From: Oehlia diaphana
Lineage: Eukaryota > Glomeromycota > Glomeromycetes > Glomerales > Glomeraceae
DNA length: 27,192 nt
Assembly (NCBI GenBank): GCA_003833135.1
Contig: QZLH01000037.1
Coordinates: 206,630 to 233,821, forward strand
Direction: 5' to 3'
Under the pieces are notes generated by a model that saw nothing but the letters and a program-made list of their open reading frames with translations, made no database searches and was not told the DNA's origin. This document shows positions 10,623 through 20,880 of the stretch, one piece after another; the first letter of the stretch is position 1, and the number at the start of each line of letters is the position of its first letter. The translations under genes and the position numbers were made by a program.

Positions 10623-11021
10623 ATAAAATAATTATATAATTACAAAAATATACCTCATTAAGATATTTGGCCAACATATTCTGTGATTCATTTAGCTTTT
10701 TCAAAGCGACTTTTATAGGTTCAGATTCTAATTTTTCCCAACTTCCATCATCCTGTTTTTTATAAGATGGCTTACCATCTGTCCATATTGCAGATGAATA
10801 TACTCCACCTTCACCGATTTGTTTCATGTTGGTAAATCTATCAAAAGATACCCATTCGAGAAATGTAGGATTTTTATTTTTATTTCTTGCATTATAAATT
10901 GTATCTTTTATAAACCTATCAATATCATGGTTACCACTGGTCCATCCTTCTAGTATGCAAAAAGGATCACATTCTTTACAACATAATTCTTTATTAAGTG
11001 GTTTATTGCAATAAGAACACC
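9676..11021 (-). CDS. Kinase module 4: kinase domain with DFG changed to NFG
   Basis: Exons are 10654-11021 and 9676-10545, the latter ending in ENGG-stop. The head reads CSYCNKPLNKELCCKECD. The glycine loop is shortened to GEGGVYSSAIW, missing about two residues relative to GEGGFSKVYSAIW; the lysine in VALKKL is present. The catalytic loop HKDFHSGN keeps its aspartate, but the metal-binding DFG is NFG (SYITNFGLSG). PYIAPEVL and DIYSFGVIMAEL follow, then a C-terminal tail with AIYVSRAFSFSNLPKPVNS shared with modules 1 and 2. No ATG lies in frame ahead of the Cys motif in this exon, so it is most likely a continuation of the upstream modules. If spliced otherwise, the ATG at 10827 would give a protein lacking the head. 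Confidence 0.75.
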
Positions 11022-14000
11022 CTTTTGTAATTAATATTATAAAATTTAGTATTTATTTTCGCTACAGAAAAAAAAAAGAAATAATAAAAATAAATAAATA
11101 CATACTCCTGTATGCCATAATCAACATTAATTTTTTAGTTTTTAGATCTCTAGTTATCCCATAAAATCTTAAGGAGTCTGGCTTACGATCCCAATCTACC
11201 TTTATGTATTATATTAATAATTTACTAATAAATAAATAGAACAACGTAATTTAAGATAATCTATTAAAAAAATATACCTTCTTTAAATAGTCCGCTATCA
11301 TATTTTGTGATCCTTTTAACTTTGTCAATGCAACCTCTATGGATTTAGATTCTGATTTTTCACAGTTTCCATCATGATATTTTTTATAAGACGAATGACC
11401 ATCAATCCATGTAGCAATATATTCATTGTTAGATGAATCAATTTGTTTTATATCTGTTAATCTATTAAATGGTACCTATTCAAGAAATAAAGAATTTTCG
11501 GTTTTATTTATCGCGTTATAAATTGCATCTATTATGAGCTTATCAATATCACGATATCCGCTGGTCCAACCTTCTAGCATGGGATAAAGATCACATTTTT
11601 CACACCATAATTCTTCATTAATATAAGGTTCATTGCAATAAATACACACTCCATAAATAGTATTGTAATCTTTTTTAAATGAAGTATTGATTAGAAATTT
11701 AGTATTACAGGAGAAATTCAAAATAAAAATAATAAAATAATTACCCATATCGTTTATATTTTCTTTAAGATAATGTGAAATAATAGTAGGTGAATTAACA
11801 GGTTTTGGTAAATTATTGAATGTAAATTCCCTACTGATATATGTAGCACCAGGATTCTTTTTATGAGTAGTTGAAATATTCGGAATTTGTTTATTAAACA
11901 TATTTTGAATTTTTTCTTCTTTAAGACTTAAAATTATATTATTATAAAGAACATCATTCCAAAGATTTAAATACCGATATAATTCTTCAGCTGTTGGTCT
12001 TTCATTTGAATTAGCATTCATACATTTATGAGCTAATTTCTTATAAATATAAGGGGTTCCTTTTCCAAATTTTGGTCTAAGACCATCACATATATCTGAT
12101 GCTAAATCTAAATCATGATCCCTGTCATGAAAAGGTGGATTACCAGATGATAATTCAGCCATAATAACGCCAAAACTATAAATGTCAGAAGATGATGTGT
12201 ATGATTTTCCATTTAAAACTTCTGGAGCAATATATGGTAATACTCCATATATTTTGTCATCCGATTTTTGTTCATTTGCTGGTCCGATTAATCCAAAATC
12301 TGCAATGTAAGTATCAGTTGTTCCAAGTACTAATATATTTCCGCTATGAAAGTTTTTATGAAAATGACCTTTTTTATGTGCATTTTGGAGGGTATGTATT
12401 AAATTGTGTAAGTATTTGATTTTATCATTCCATAAAATCTTATCAAAATTATTTGAGAGAGTATTTCTCAAATTTCCCTTATCTGCAAATTGTAAAATCA
12501 TCATAAATTCTTTAGTTACTGGATCCTTAGTCATTCCATAAAATTTTAAGAGGTTAGGATCACTTGAATAAAGTTTCCAATATGTTTTAATCTGTTATTT
12601 TAATAAAAATAATAAAAATTCAATTAATAAATAAAATATACAATTATAATATTGTAAAAATACACTACCTTATTAAAGTAATCAGTTGACATATTTTTTG
12701 ATCCATTTAATTTCTTTAAAGCAACTTTATGATCTATTCTTTTCGATTTGTAACAAAATGCACTATATACTACCGAAAACCCGCCGTTATCGATTCGTGT
12801 TTTATTTCTTAATTTATCAAATGGTACCCATTCAAGAAGTATAGGATTTTCATTTTCATTTCTCGCATTATAAATCGTATCTTTTATGAAATTATCAATA
12901 TCATGATTTCCGCTGGTCCAACCTTTTAGTAAGCGATAAGGATCACACTCTTCGCACCATAATTCTTTATCAATAAATGATATATTGCAGTAAGAGCATT
13001 CTCCATAAACAGCATAAGAATCTTTTTAAAATGAAGTATTGATTGGTTATTTAGTTTAAGAGAAATCAAAATAAATAAAAAAAAATAATTACTTTCATCA
13101 TTTATATTCTCTTTAAGATAATGTGAAATAATAATAGGTGAATTAATAGGCTCTGGTAGAAACTTACTAAATGTAAATTTTCTACTAATATATATGGCAT
13201 CAGGATCCTTTTTATAAAAGGTTGGAATATTTGGAATTTTTTTATTAAATATATTTTGAAGTTTTTTTTCTTGAATTTTTTCTTTATAAAGAATATTATT
13301 CCAAAAATACAAAACATGATATAATTCTTCAGCTTTTGGTCTTTCATTTGAATTAGCATTCATACATTTATGAGCTAATTTCTTATAAATATAAGGGGTT
13401 TCACTTCCAAAATTTGGTCTAAGTCCATTACATATCTCTAACGCTAAACTATTATCATGTTTTCTGTTATGAAAAGGTGGATAACCAGATGATAACTCGA
13501 CCATAATAACGCCAAAACTATATATATCAGAAGATGATGTGTATGGTTTCCCAATTAAAATTTCCGGAGCAATATATGGTAATACTCCACATATTTTATT
13601 ATCTGATTCATTTGCTGATCCGAATAATCCAAAATCTGAAATGTGATATAAACAATTATTTCGTAAGATATTTCCACTATGAAAATTTTTATGAACCTGT
13701 CCTGATCTATGTACATCTTGAAGGTCAGATATTAAATCAAGTAATAATTGGATTTTATCTGTCCACAAAAAATAATTAAATCTATTTAAAAGAATATCTC
13801 TCAAATTTCCCTTATTTACGAACTGTAAAATCATCATAAATTCTTCAGTTTCCGGATCTTTAGTCATTCCATAAAATTTTAAAACACTAGGATTATTTGA
13901 ATAAAGATTCCAGTGTACTTTAATCTATTATTAAATAAGGTAATTAAAAATGATAAAACCGTAAATTCATAATAATTGAACTTCTGAATGTACTAGTAAT

Positions 14001-14429
14001 GAAAATATAGTACTTTACCTTATTTAAATAATCAGTTGACATATTTTGTGATCCATTTAGTTTTTTCAAAGCAACTTTAATAGGTTCAGATTCTAACTTT
14101 ATCCAGCTTTCATCATTTCGTTTTTTATAAGATGATTTACCATCCATCCATATTGCAGAGTACACTTTGGAAAATCCACCTTCACCAATTTGATTAATAT
14201 GTGTAAATTTATCAAAAGATACCCATTCAAGAAATGGACTAGAATCAACATTTCGTACATTATAAATTGTAGCTTTTATAAACATGTCAATATCGGGATT
14301 TCCGCTAGACCATCCCTCAATAATACGACGAGGGTCACATTCTTTACACCAGAATTCATTAGTAAATGGTTCATTACAATAAGAACAACTTTTATCTATT
14401 ATTTTATTGTCAAACATAGACAAGTACAT
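9676..14429 (-). CDS. Four-module tandem kinase-like gene (eight exons, one internal nonsense codon)
   Basis: Proposed exons, in transcript order: 14019-14429, 13093-13924, 12669-13021, 11745-12591, 11278-11669, 11106-11199, 10654-11021 and 9676-10545. All junctions are GT-AG and phase-compatible, summing to 1389 codons. Each module begins with a CX2C...CX2C segment and G-W-[ST]-S-G, then a kinase N-lobe exon and a C-lobe exon. Modules 1-2 and 2-3 are joined by introns of the same phase whose acceptors both read AAAAAG|AT. Later modules have no suitable own ATG, which favours one transcript over four genes. TAG at 11476-11478 interrupts module 3, so a full-length product would need readthrough or a sequence correction. 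The frames could instead be split into separate genes. Confidence 0.6.
10578..10619. repeat. (AT)21 microsatellite filling an intron
   Basis: An uninterrupted 42-base AT run occupies about 40 percent of the 108-base intron between the two module 4 exons (10546-10653). Confidence 0.95.
11106..11669 (-). pseudogene. Kinase module 3: nonsense mutation and missing C-lobe
   Basis: Exon 11278-11669 encodes CIYCN...LWCEKCD, GWTSGYRDID and FLE, then TAG (11476-11478) where the sister modules have TGG of EWV. Beyond it the glycine loop is lost (QIDSSNNEYIA) although the lysine in VALTKL stays. Exon 11106-11199 gives VDWDRKPDSLRFYGITRDL and hinge LMLIMAYR, then stops at a GTATGT donor. Catalytic loop, DFG and the whole C-lobe are absent; the next coding sequence is the module 4 zinc-ribbon head. 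The acceptor equivalent to that of the sister modules (AG before ATT AAA) reads AC here. Confidence 0.75.
11745..13021 (-). CDS. Kinase module 2: zinc-ribbon-like plus kinase domain with HKN and altered glycine loop
   Basis: Exons are 12669-13021 and 11745-12591. The head reads CSYCN...LWCEECD, then GWTSGN. The glycine loop is RIDNGGFSVVYSA instead of GEGGFSKV; the lysine in VALKKL is kept. The second exon shows KTYWKLYSSDPNLLKFYGMTKDP, hinge MMILQFADKGNLR, HKNFHSGN, ADFGLIG, PYIAPEVL and RPTAEELYRYL. As in module 1 the catalytic aspartate is asparagine. The frame reads through the following intron without a stop into module 3, so ORF callers fuse the two. Confidence 0.75.
13093..14429 (-). 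CDS. Kinase module 1: zinc-ribbon-like plus kinase domain with HRD changed to HKN
   Basis: The start ATG is at 14427-14429. C15, C18, C28 and C31 form a CX2C-X9-CX2C zinc-ribbon-like head. The N-lobe has QIGEGGFSKVYSAIW and lysine in VALKKL; a phase-0 intron (13925-14018) follows DYLNK. The C-lobe exon carries hinge MMILQFVNKGNLR, catalytic-loop VHKNFHSGN, SDFGLFG, GVLPYIAPEIL and DIYSFGVIM. The HRD aspartate is asparagine, so canonical phosphotransfer is doubtful. Donor GTAATT at 13087-13092, phase 1, would connect it to module 2. Otherwise the frame reads on to a stop at 12926. Confidence 0.75.
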
Positions 14430-14595
14430 TTTTCTTTAATAATATTTGATAATATATTGATAAAAATAAATGGATAAATAAATGGATGAAAAGTATAAAT
14501 TTGTGATCGTTAAGAAATATAAATATTTAAATAATAAACTTAGTAAATATTGTATAATATTCGTATATATTTTTTTTTTACACGCCTAATTATTA

Positions 14596-14615
14596 ATATA
14601 CTGTATACAGTATAT
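14596..14615. repeat. Perfect 20-bp palindrome
   Basis: ATATACTGTATACAGTATAT equals its reverse complement. It lies about 170 bases upstream of the first ATG of the multi-module kinase gene, so a binding site is possible but unsupported. Confidence 0.6.
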
Positions 14616-14762
14616 ACATATTCAGAATTGTGTCGATCAAACTTCTTCATATGATTCGCATGATTCACATAAATTTACTTTGGACATAATATGAAATCAT
14701 TCGCTAAAATAGATATTTGTAAACTTAAGTGAAAGTCTGTGAAACAATGTGTATAATATACT

Positions 14763-14845
14763 CCATTTTTGAGAATTGTAATTAATTAATTCTTTATATA
14801 TCTTCTCATTTTTGAGAATTGTAATTAATTTTTTATATATCATCT
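14763..14845. repeat. Tandem duplication of about 42 bp
   Basis: Copies at 14763-14804 and 14806-14845 share CATTTTTGAGAATTGTAATT followed by an AT-rich TTTATATATC segment. Nothing else in 14430-15270 looks like a gene. Confidence 0.7.
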
Positions 14846-15270
14846 AATTATTTTATCATTTAGGTAAAAAATATGGTTAGTGTTCTGCATAAATTGATTC
14901 ATAATACAGTGTAACTCTAATTGATCCCAAAGAGTAAAAATATTTTAGTGGTATACCAAGCTTTAATATAAATTTTTAAGTTACGATCTTCTTTGACATA
15001 AACAATATTATATGTCAATTTTTCATTTGATCATACTCGGCTGATTTTATAAGTATCAGGTATAGATTTTTTTTTTCGAGCGATCACGTGATTAATTTAT
15101 TGGCTGATTTTTTTTATGACGTGGCAATTAGCGTAAAATCGTAATACATTTATTGATTGTAATTCGTTAATACGTTTATTTAATTATAAATTAAAGAAAA
15201 AAAAAAATCTGATCTATCTAGATTCTAGGGTGTAATAATTATCACTATATAGATTGCTTTCATCAGGGTA

Positions 15271-15948
15271 TCAGAAACGCAAGAATCCGTAAGTATGCAT
15301 AATCTTTATAAATAATTTTCCGTTTCTATTTTCTTCAATATAACGTTCAGCTTTTTCACTACAACCACCAATGAGTAAAACTTCTTTTAATCTTGAATGT
15401 TTTTCCAATTGTTTAATATGATTTCTATGTAAATTAGAAGGGATCATACATAACTTTTCAAGATTTTCAAAATTATGTAAAATATTAATCAATTTCTAAA
15501 AATAAATAAGAATTAATAAATTATACAAAATTTTATATATAAAAAAAATACAAAAATATAATATAAAAAAATTACTTACATCACCAGTTATATTTTCAAT
15601 TTTACTATTTTTAATCATTAATTTTCTTAAATTAGGACAAGATTTTGATAATTCTTGTAATAATTTTTCATTAAATTTTTTTCTTAATCTAAGATTTTTC
15701 TTCAAAACATTTCTCCTTTCCGAATCAATCAGATCATTATTAATCATAAAAGTATTCGTTATCTCGTTTAATAAATTAATTATTTCATTTTTAAAATCAT
15801 CTAAAAATTGATTAGCACTAATAACCATACTTTCAATCATATCTTCGATATTATTTGCTGATTCTGATCTTGATGAGATAGATGATGTATTAATATTGTT
15901 ATCATTACCAATATTGTTGTTACCACCGTTACCATTACTATTATTGTT

Positions 15949-15987
<39 letters not shown>

Positions 15988-17509
15988 GTTATCGTCATCA
16001 TTATCATCATTAAATTCTTCAACATTTTCATCAATAGGATATCTATAACTTGATTCCCTAAATTTCAATTCTTCCAAATAATAATTTTTACCATTTTTAA
16101 TAATTTCATAAATTATACCAACCGCAATACTTTCTGGTAAACTTCCCCTTAATTTTCTTAATTTTTTACAATTCCTAATTATCATCATCAAACTATTTAA
16201 TGTAATCCATTTACAATTTTCTAAATCCAAGATTTCAAGATTTGAACAATTTTCTGAAATATGAGTTAAACCAATATCAGTGATATCACTTCTAAATATG
16301 AATAATTTTTTTAAATATTGATTTCTTCCTTCAGCTAAAGCGATATAAGATGAATCTGTTAATTGAGAACACCATTTTAATTTAATAGATTCTAAAGAAT
16401 TACAATATTTTACTATAGGTATAAAAGAATCATCCCTTAAACCAAAACAATGAATTAATTCTAATTCTTTAAGATTTTTTTGATATGAAGAAAATATATT
16501 AAAAAATTTTGGAAAATTTGAATCATAACCTATAGTAAGAATAAATTTTTCTAATATAGAAAAATCTTTTGCGTAATGAAAAATATTTTCATCATTTATA
16601 TCTTGATCTTCATTATCAAATGTTAATGTTAATTCTTTTAAATTTCTTAATCCTTTAACCAAAATTTTTAATCCATCATTTGTTATTGAATGACATTTAA
16701 ATTTTTCTAATTGAGGGTATGAAGAAATTATTATAGAAGCTATATCTTTAGTTATTAATAAAGGAGCTGAAATAGATTTAATATTTTTACAATTTAAAGA
16801 AATTTTTTCTAATAATATGGTAGTTTCTAATGTTTCATATGACCAATTTTTTAATTCAATATGATATAATGATCTAACGGAACGATTATTTATAATAGGA
16901 TTCAATGCGTTGGTAAGCCATTCTATAGTACAACTTGGTGCAACGATTGATTTTAAATTAGGGGAATTAATTAAAAATTGTGAGAATGTATGAGAATTGA
17001 ATGGATCTTGCATCCATGATACTGTAAGGTTCGTTAAATTCGTACATATTTTTGCAAGAAATAAAATATCTTTTTGTGTGAATGAAGGTGGATCTCGATT
17101 TTTATGTGGTGTGAATGAAAGGTTACGAATTAATGTAGAGTAAGGAAAATAAGGATTAGAACATTGAAGAGTTTTAATAAAACATGCGAAGGATTTTGTC
17201 GAAGTCCATAAAGGTGATTTCCATAAATTCTTTATTAAAATCTAACGAAAAAAAAAAATGTAAAAAATTTTTATATTAAAAGTTTAGAAAAAATTAATAC
17301 GATAATTGTAAGAAAAAAAAAAAAAAATAATATATTAGTTATTGAAAAAAATTAATATGACAGTATGATAATTATAAAAAAAAAATCACCTCAGTCCATA
17401 TTGAGTGAACCGTCAATAACGAATAAAAATCATCCTGTCTTTTAATATTACTAAAAATCGTATAAAGAATATCTGTTGTTAAAAATATTTTTTGAGACGA
17501 TTTTGACAT
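15271..17509 (-). CDS. F-box/LRR protein, three exons, with poly-aspartate insert
   Basis: Exons 17390-17509, 15580-17241 and 15271-15495 join in phase 0 to a 668-residue protein. The first exon gives MSKSSQKIFLTTDILYTIFSNI...LLTVHSIWTE and exon 2 continues ILIKNLWKSPLW, together an F-box at about residues 7-53. The first donor is the weaker GTGATT. Residues about 120-420 form leucine-rich repeats of the GRR1/AMN1 cysteine-containing type (for example NLEILDLENCKWIT, LKELELIHCFGLRDDSFIPIVKYC). An acidic low-complexity insert (D/N/G-rich) follows, then further LRR-like sequence ending FLRF. By family knowledge it would be an SCF substrate receptor with the LRRs as binding surface. It is divergently oriented to the methyltransferase gene. 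Confidence 0.85.
15949..15987 (-). repeat. (GAT)13 trinucleotide repeat coding poly-aspartate
   Basis: The pure ATC run on the plus strand reads GAT on the coding strand and gives about 13 consecutive aspartates, flanked by Asn/Gly-rich codons. It is a length-variable site in principle. Confidence 0.9.
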
Positions 17510-18212
17510 GATGATTATTTTTTTTTTATTTTCTTGTTTTCTATACATATATGTTTTATATATACAGAAAAGAGAAAGAAATTACCGTTATTCAAATTTC
17601 AACGGTTTAACCTTTATTGGCTCTTTCTTGTGTTACATTTTCATAAGACTTATTAAATATTAATCACCTTTGCTAAGGTTAGAACCCGTTTTAGGTAAAA
17701 CATGTTGTATATCATAGGGGTAAAAAGTATTAAATCATGTAATACGAAATCGTTGCGCTTTTCCTCTTTAGTTTCGTAAGAACTTTCGAAAATGGGGGGG
17801 GAGAATTAATTTGGTTAGATCTACTAATTAGGAGAACGTACATTATTTATGTACTTTATAATTTTCAAAACAATAAAAAAAAAATATATATATCACTTTT
17901 TTAAATACGTTACATGCGTAAATATGTAAATGTTTGGTGTAACCATGTAATCAAACTTTATTTATAATTTTTTTAAGGATGAATTCTTTTGACAATGAGG
18001 GAATCTGTTTCTCGTCAGCTGACGAAAATATATCGTCATTGGTAACGAAAAATTGACCATTTAATTTATTTGATTGTTTATTAAATAAATTAAAAAGGCA
18101 AAAAAAACAAGTAAAAACAAGTGTAAATTTTTTTTTTCGATAAAGTTACTTATTCATAGAGTAATAACAGAAATAGAATTTTATTTTTGTTTAAGGTGTC
18201 ACAAATAATTTT

Positions 18213-18246
<34 letters not shown>

Positions 18247-18317
18247 CCAAGGGATTTATTTGTTTATAAGAAACAAGTGGCCAGGATTTTCTTTTTTACG
18301 ATTCTCAAAAAATTTTC

Positions 18318-18350
<33 letters not shown>

Positions 18351-18416
18351 AAATTAAATTTTTTTAACTAATTTTCTAACTAAAAAAAAATATTCATAAT
18401 ATATATATATATATAA
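17510..18416. promoter_or_regulatory. Divergent intergenic region between F-box/LRR and methyltransferase genes
   Basis: This 0.9-kb stretch has no ORF of interest. It holds a perfect 14-base palindrome TCGTCAGCTGACGA (18012-18025), a T29 run (18215-18243), an A27 run (18318-18344) and an AT-repeat TATA-like tract just before the methyltransferase ATG. Long dA:dT tracts are known nucleosome-excluding promoter elements in fungi; the role here is inferred. Confidence 0.4.
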
Positions 18417-19481
18417 ATGGGTAACTCAGGATCGGTAAATTATTTAGTGAAAGTCGATGAGGTGCAAGTAGATAGAATTCAAAAGTTACACCATATAATC
18501 AAAAGTTGTTTTAATAACACAAATTATTCTGCACCAATTTCTAAAGATTTGGAACGTGGTATTGAAGTGTTGGACATCGGGTAAATGATTAAACTAAATA
18601 TAACCACATTTGTCATTTTTTTTTTTTTTAATATAACGTAAAAAAAAATAATATTAATAACGTTATTTAATTTTTTTTATTGAAAGATCGGGTCCAGGTA
18701 CATGGATATTTGACATGAGCTCGGATTATAAAAAATCGAAATTCACAGGAATAGAAATAGAATCATCCATAGTACCAGCAATCCTTCCATTTAATACAAG
18801 ATTCATATATCATAATGTATTGGATGGAATACCATTTTATCCAAATTCTTTCGATTATATATTTATGAGAAGTATGGTACTTTGTTTTAATGAATCACAA
18901 TATGAGCGAATTATAAAAGAATCCATTGATTTACTTAAACCTAATGGTTATTTGGAATTATGTGAAGGAGAAGTTATTTTTCATAATATGGGTCCTATTT
19001 CTCGAAGAATTTTTTATGCAAGTACGTAAGAATTTGATTATATAAAAATGTGATGTAATAATTTAAAGATTTTAATACAATATTTTCATATTTTAGTGGA
19101 AAAGATATTACGAAATAGATCTATGAATCCACTCATGTGTAATCGTTTACATGAGTTTCTTGCGAAACATAAATTAAGACATATTCAACAAGAGGATGTA
19201 ATGATACCATTAAGTCCTTTAAATGGTAAAATAGGTAAGTATTCATTTATTCTCATGAAGTATCACATCAGGTTACGTTAACGTTCTATATATTTATAGG
19301 TGAATTACACGGATTAAATGCTTATTATTCTTTGTATGGAATGAAAGATGTTTTAGCAAAACATATGAGACTGTCAAAATGGGAAACGGAAAGATTAATC
19401 GAAGGTTTTCTTGATGAAACTAGGATATATCAAATGTATTGTAAATATACGAGGGTTTACGGTAAGAAAATTGTCACATAA
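18417..19481 (+). CDS. SAM-dependent class I methyltransferase (LaeA/UMTA-like), four exons
   Basis: Exons 18417-18580, 18687-19021, 19097-19234 and 19300-19481 splice to 272 residues. The ATG follows a TATA-like tract and starts MGNSGS, like many Rhizophagus paralogues. Motif I is split by intron 1: GIEVLDIG|SGPGTWIFDM, the AdoMet-binding glycine loop. Then come GIEIE (acidic ribose-binding end of strand 2), DGIPFYPNSFDYIFMRS (motif II region) and ESIDLLKPNGYLELCEGE (post-II and motif III). The intron 2 donor is taken as A|GTACGT, because the nearby GTAAGA would lead to an in-frame TAG. The C-terminus is RVYGKKIVT. Intron 1 to 3 acceptors are AAAG, TTAG and ATAG. The substrate is unknown. 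Confidence 0.85.
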
Positions 19482-19863
19482 AATTATTAAATAATGGTCA
19501 AATTGGTATTGTTGATATCTTAATATTTTTAATCTATTTAATAATATATATTTTTAAAAAAGAGGAATTATGTACATATTTTATTAATTATTGTTGATTT
19601 TATTATTTAAAATATTTAAATAAATTAAATATTTGATAATGCTAATCCATGTACTGTGCAAGTAGACTTGTAGAATAAATAAATTTTATTATTATACGTA
19701 GAAGAAATCCATTCAAATTCTCAACAACCCATCAAAAAGGATCGATAGTCGTATCTTAAAATTTAAAATTGTGGTGTAGTAAGAGTTAGCAGGAGTGTGA
19801 CACGTTGTCAGAATCACGTACTTTATTATAACTTTGTTCTTAAATATGTTTTATATTCGGTGA

Positions 19864-20157
19864 GATCTTGTTGTTATAACCAGGACAGTAGAGAAATATG
19901 GAAATGATAATGCCGATGAATTCAAGAATACATTTTTCAGTGAAATTAATATATTTTCAGAGTCAAACAAATGTGATTCTTTATTATATAGTAGGGGCTA
20001 ATTCAAAAGGTAGCAAAAGGTTCTTTGTTAAAAAAAATTCTTTAAAGATATAAAAATTTCGCAAATTAATTTCTTGTATGTAGAAACAAGTGATAAACTT
20101 GACAATCCTGAACATTCTGGAAACTTTGGAAGGTCAATGATAACAAAAATTAAATAA
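19864..20157 (+). other. Possible coding relic of unknown identity
   Basis: An open stretch 19864-20001 (VEKYGNDNADEFKNTFFSEIN...) is followed by a 20083-20157 segment ending KLDNPEHSGNFGRSMITKIK-stop after a plausible TGTATGTAG acceptor. The codon mix is less AT-driven than the surroundings, suggesting former coding sequence. I do not recognise the family, and no start or complete gene is visible. Confidence 0.22.
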
Positions 20158-20171
20158 TTTTAATTTGAGGA

Positions 20172-20605
20172 AACCGATGTGTAGCGAGGACCGATCCGTG
20201 GATACAAAATTTGGATATTCGGATAGTAGTTTTAGGAGGCGGATAAGAAATCACAGATGTGCGGATAGCTTTTGCGGATTTCATCCCTATTCTTTTTTTT
20301 TATCAGATGACTCATGGCAGATCTTGATTGGACGATATTCATAATTCACCGTATATTAATAATTTAATAATTTACCATACCATTGCCAAAAATCATTTAC
20401 TTTATATAATTGGGTGATTTAAATCTTTAATAAATGATTTTTTTTTCTTTTTAGAGACAGTTTATCACAGTTGGTGTGTTTTATACAGTATATAAATACG
20501 GATAAATCCAGATTTATTATGATTTATCCGTATTTTACGATTCACAAATCCGGATTTTGTGAAAGAGCTATGGATATCCACGACACGATCGGATCACTAC
20601 CTGGA
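20172..20605. mobile_element. CGGAT-rich degenerate inverted-repeat element
   Basis: Near the left end, CCGATC...CGTGGATA (about 20188-20205) is mirrored on the right (about 20574-20597) by sequence whose complement reads CCGATCGTGTCGTGGATA. The interior has several GCGGAT/TCCGGAT motifs. It also holds a perfect 15-base stem, AAATACGGATAAATC at 20494-20508 with 20521-20535 (12-base loop), and a near-palindrome around 20540-20563. No transposase is seen and boundaries are approximate. Confidence 0.4.
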
Positions 20606-20723
20606 ATATTATCCAAAAACATAAAAATTGGATTAAGACGACCCAGTTAAACTTACAATATGCCTTTGAGTGTGGTACTGCCTCAGGATAAGTCTCTCCA
20701 TATGAACTTTTATCATCACAACA

Positions 20724-20880
20724 AGGGGGTGCAGCTGTTCGGTATGGACTGTTCGTTCGTTGTGTTGCTGCTACGGCGCGAATGGAGATTCTAAATAACT
20801 ATTTGTTTATATATAACTAGGAGGTGTAGCTGTTCGATACTCCTTTGATGAACCGTTCGTTTGTTGTAGCCTGCTGTAGC
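20724..20880. repeat. Diverged direct repeat pair, about 95 bp apart
   Basis: Two copies (about 20724-20775 and 20819-20880) share GGTG[C/T]AGCTGTTCG, then [A/G]CTGTTCGTTCGTTG-like and GCTG[C/T]... blocks. Their relatively high GC content is unlike the surroundings. A 9-bp hairpin follows at 20904-20925 (CGAAACGTT, loop TGTT). This may be debris of a transposable element. Confidence 0.5.

Noticed and set aside
15837..16034. Met-rich 65-codon minus-strand ORF
   Set aside because: It is the ATG frame of the (GAT)n repeat inside the F-box/LRR gene.
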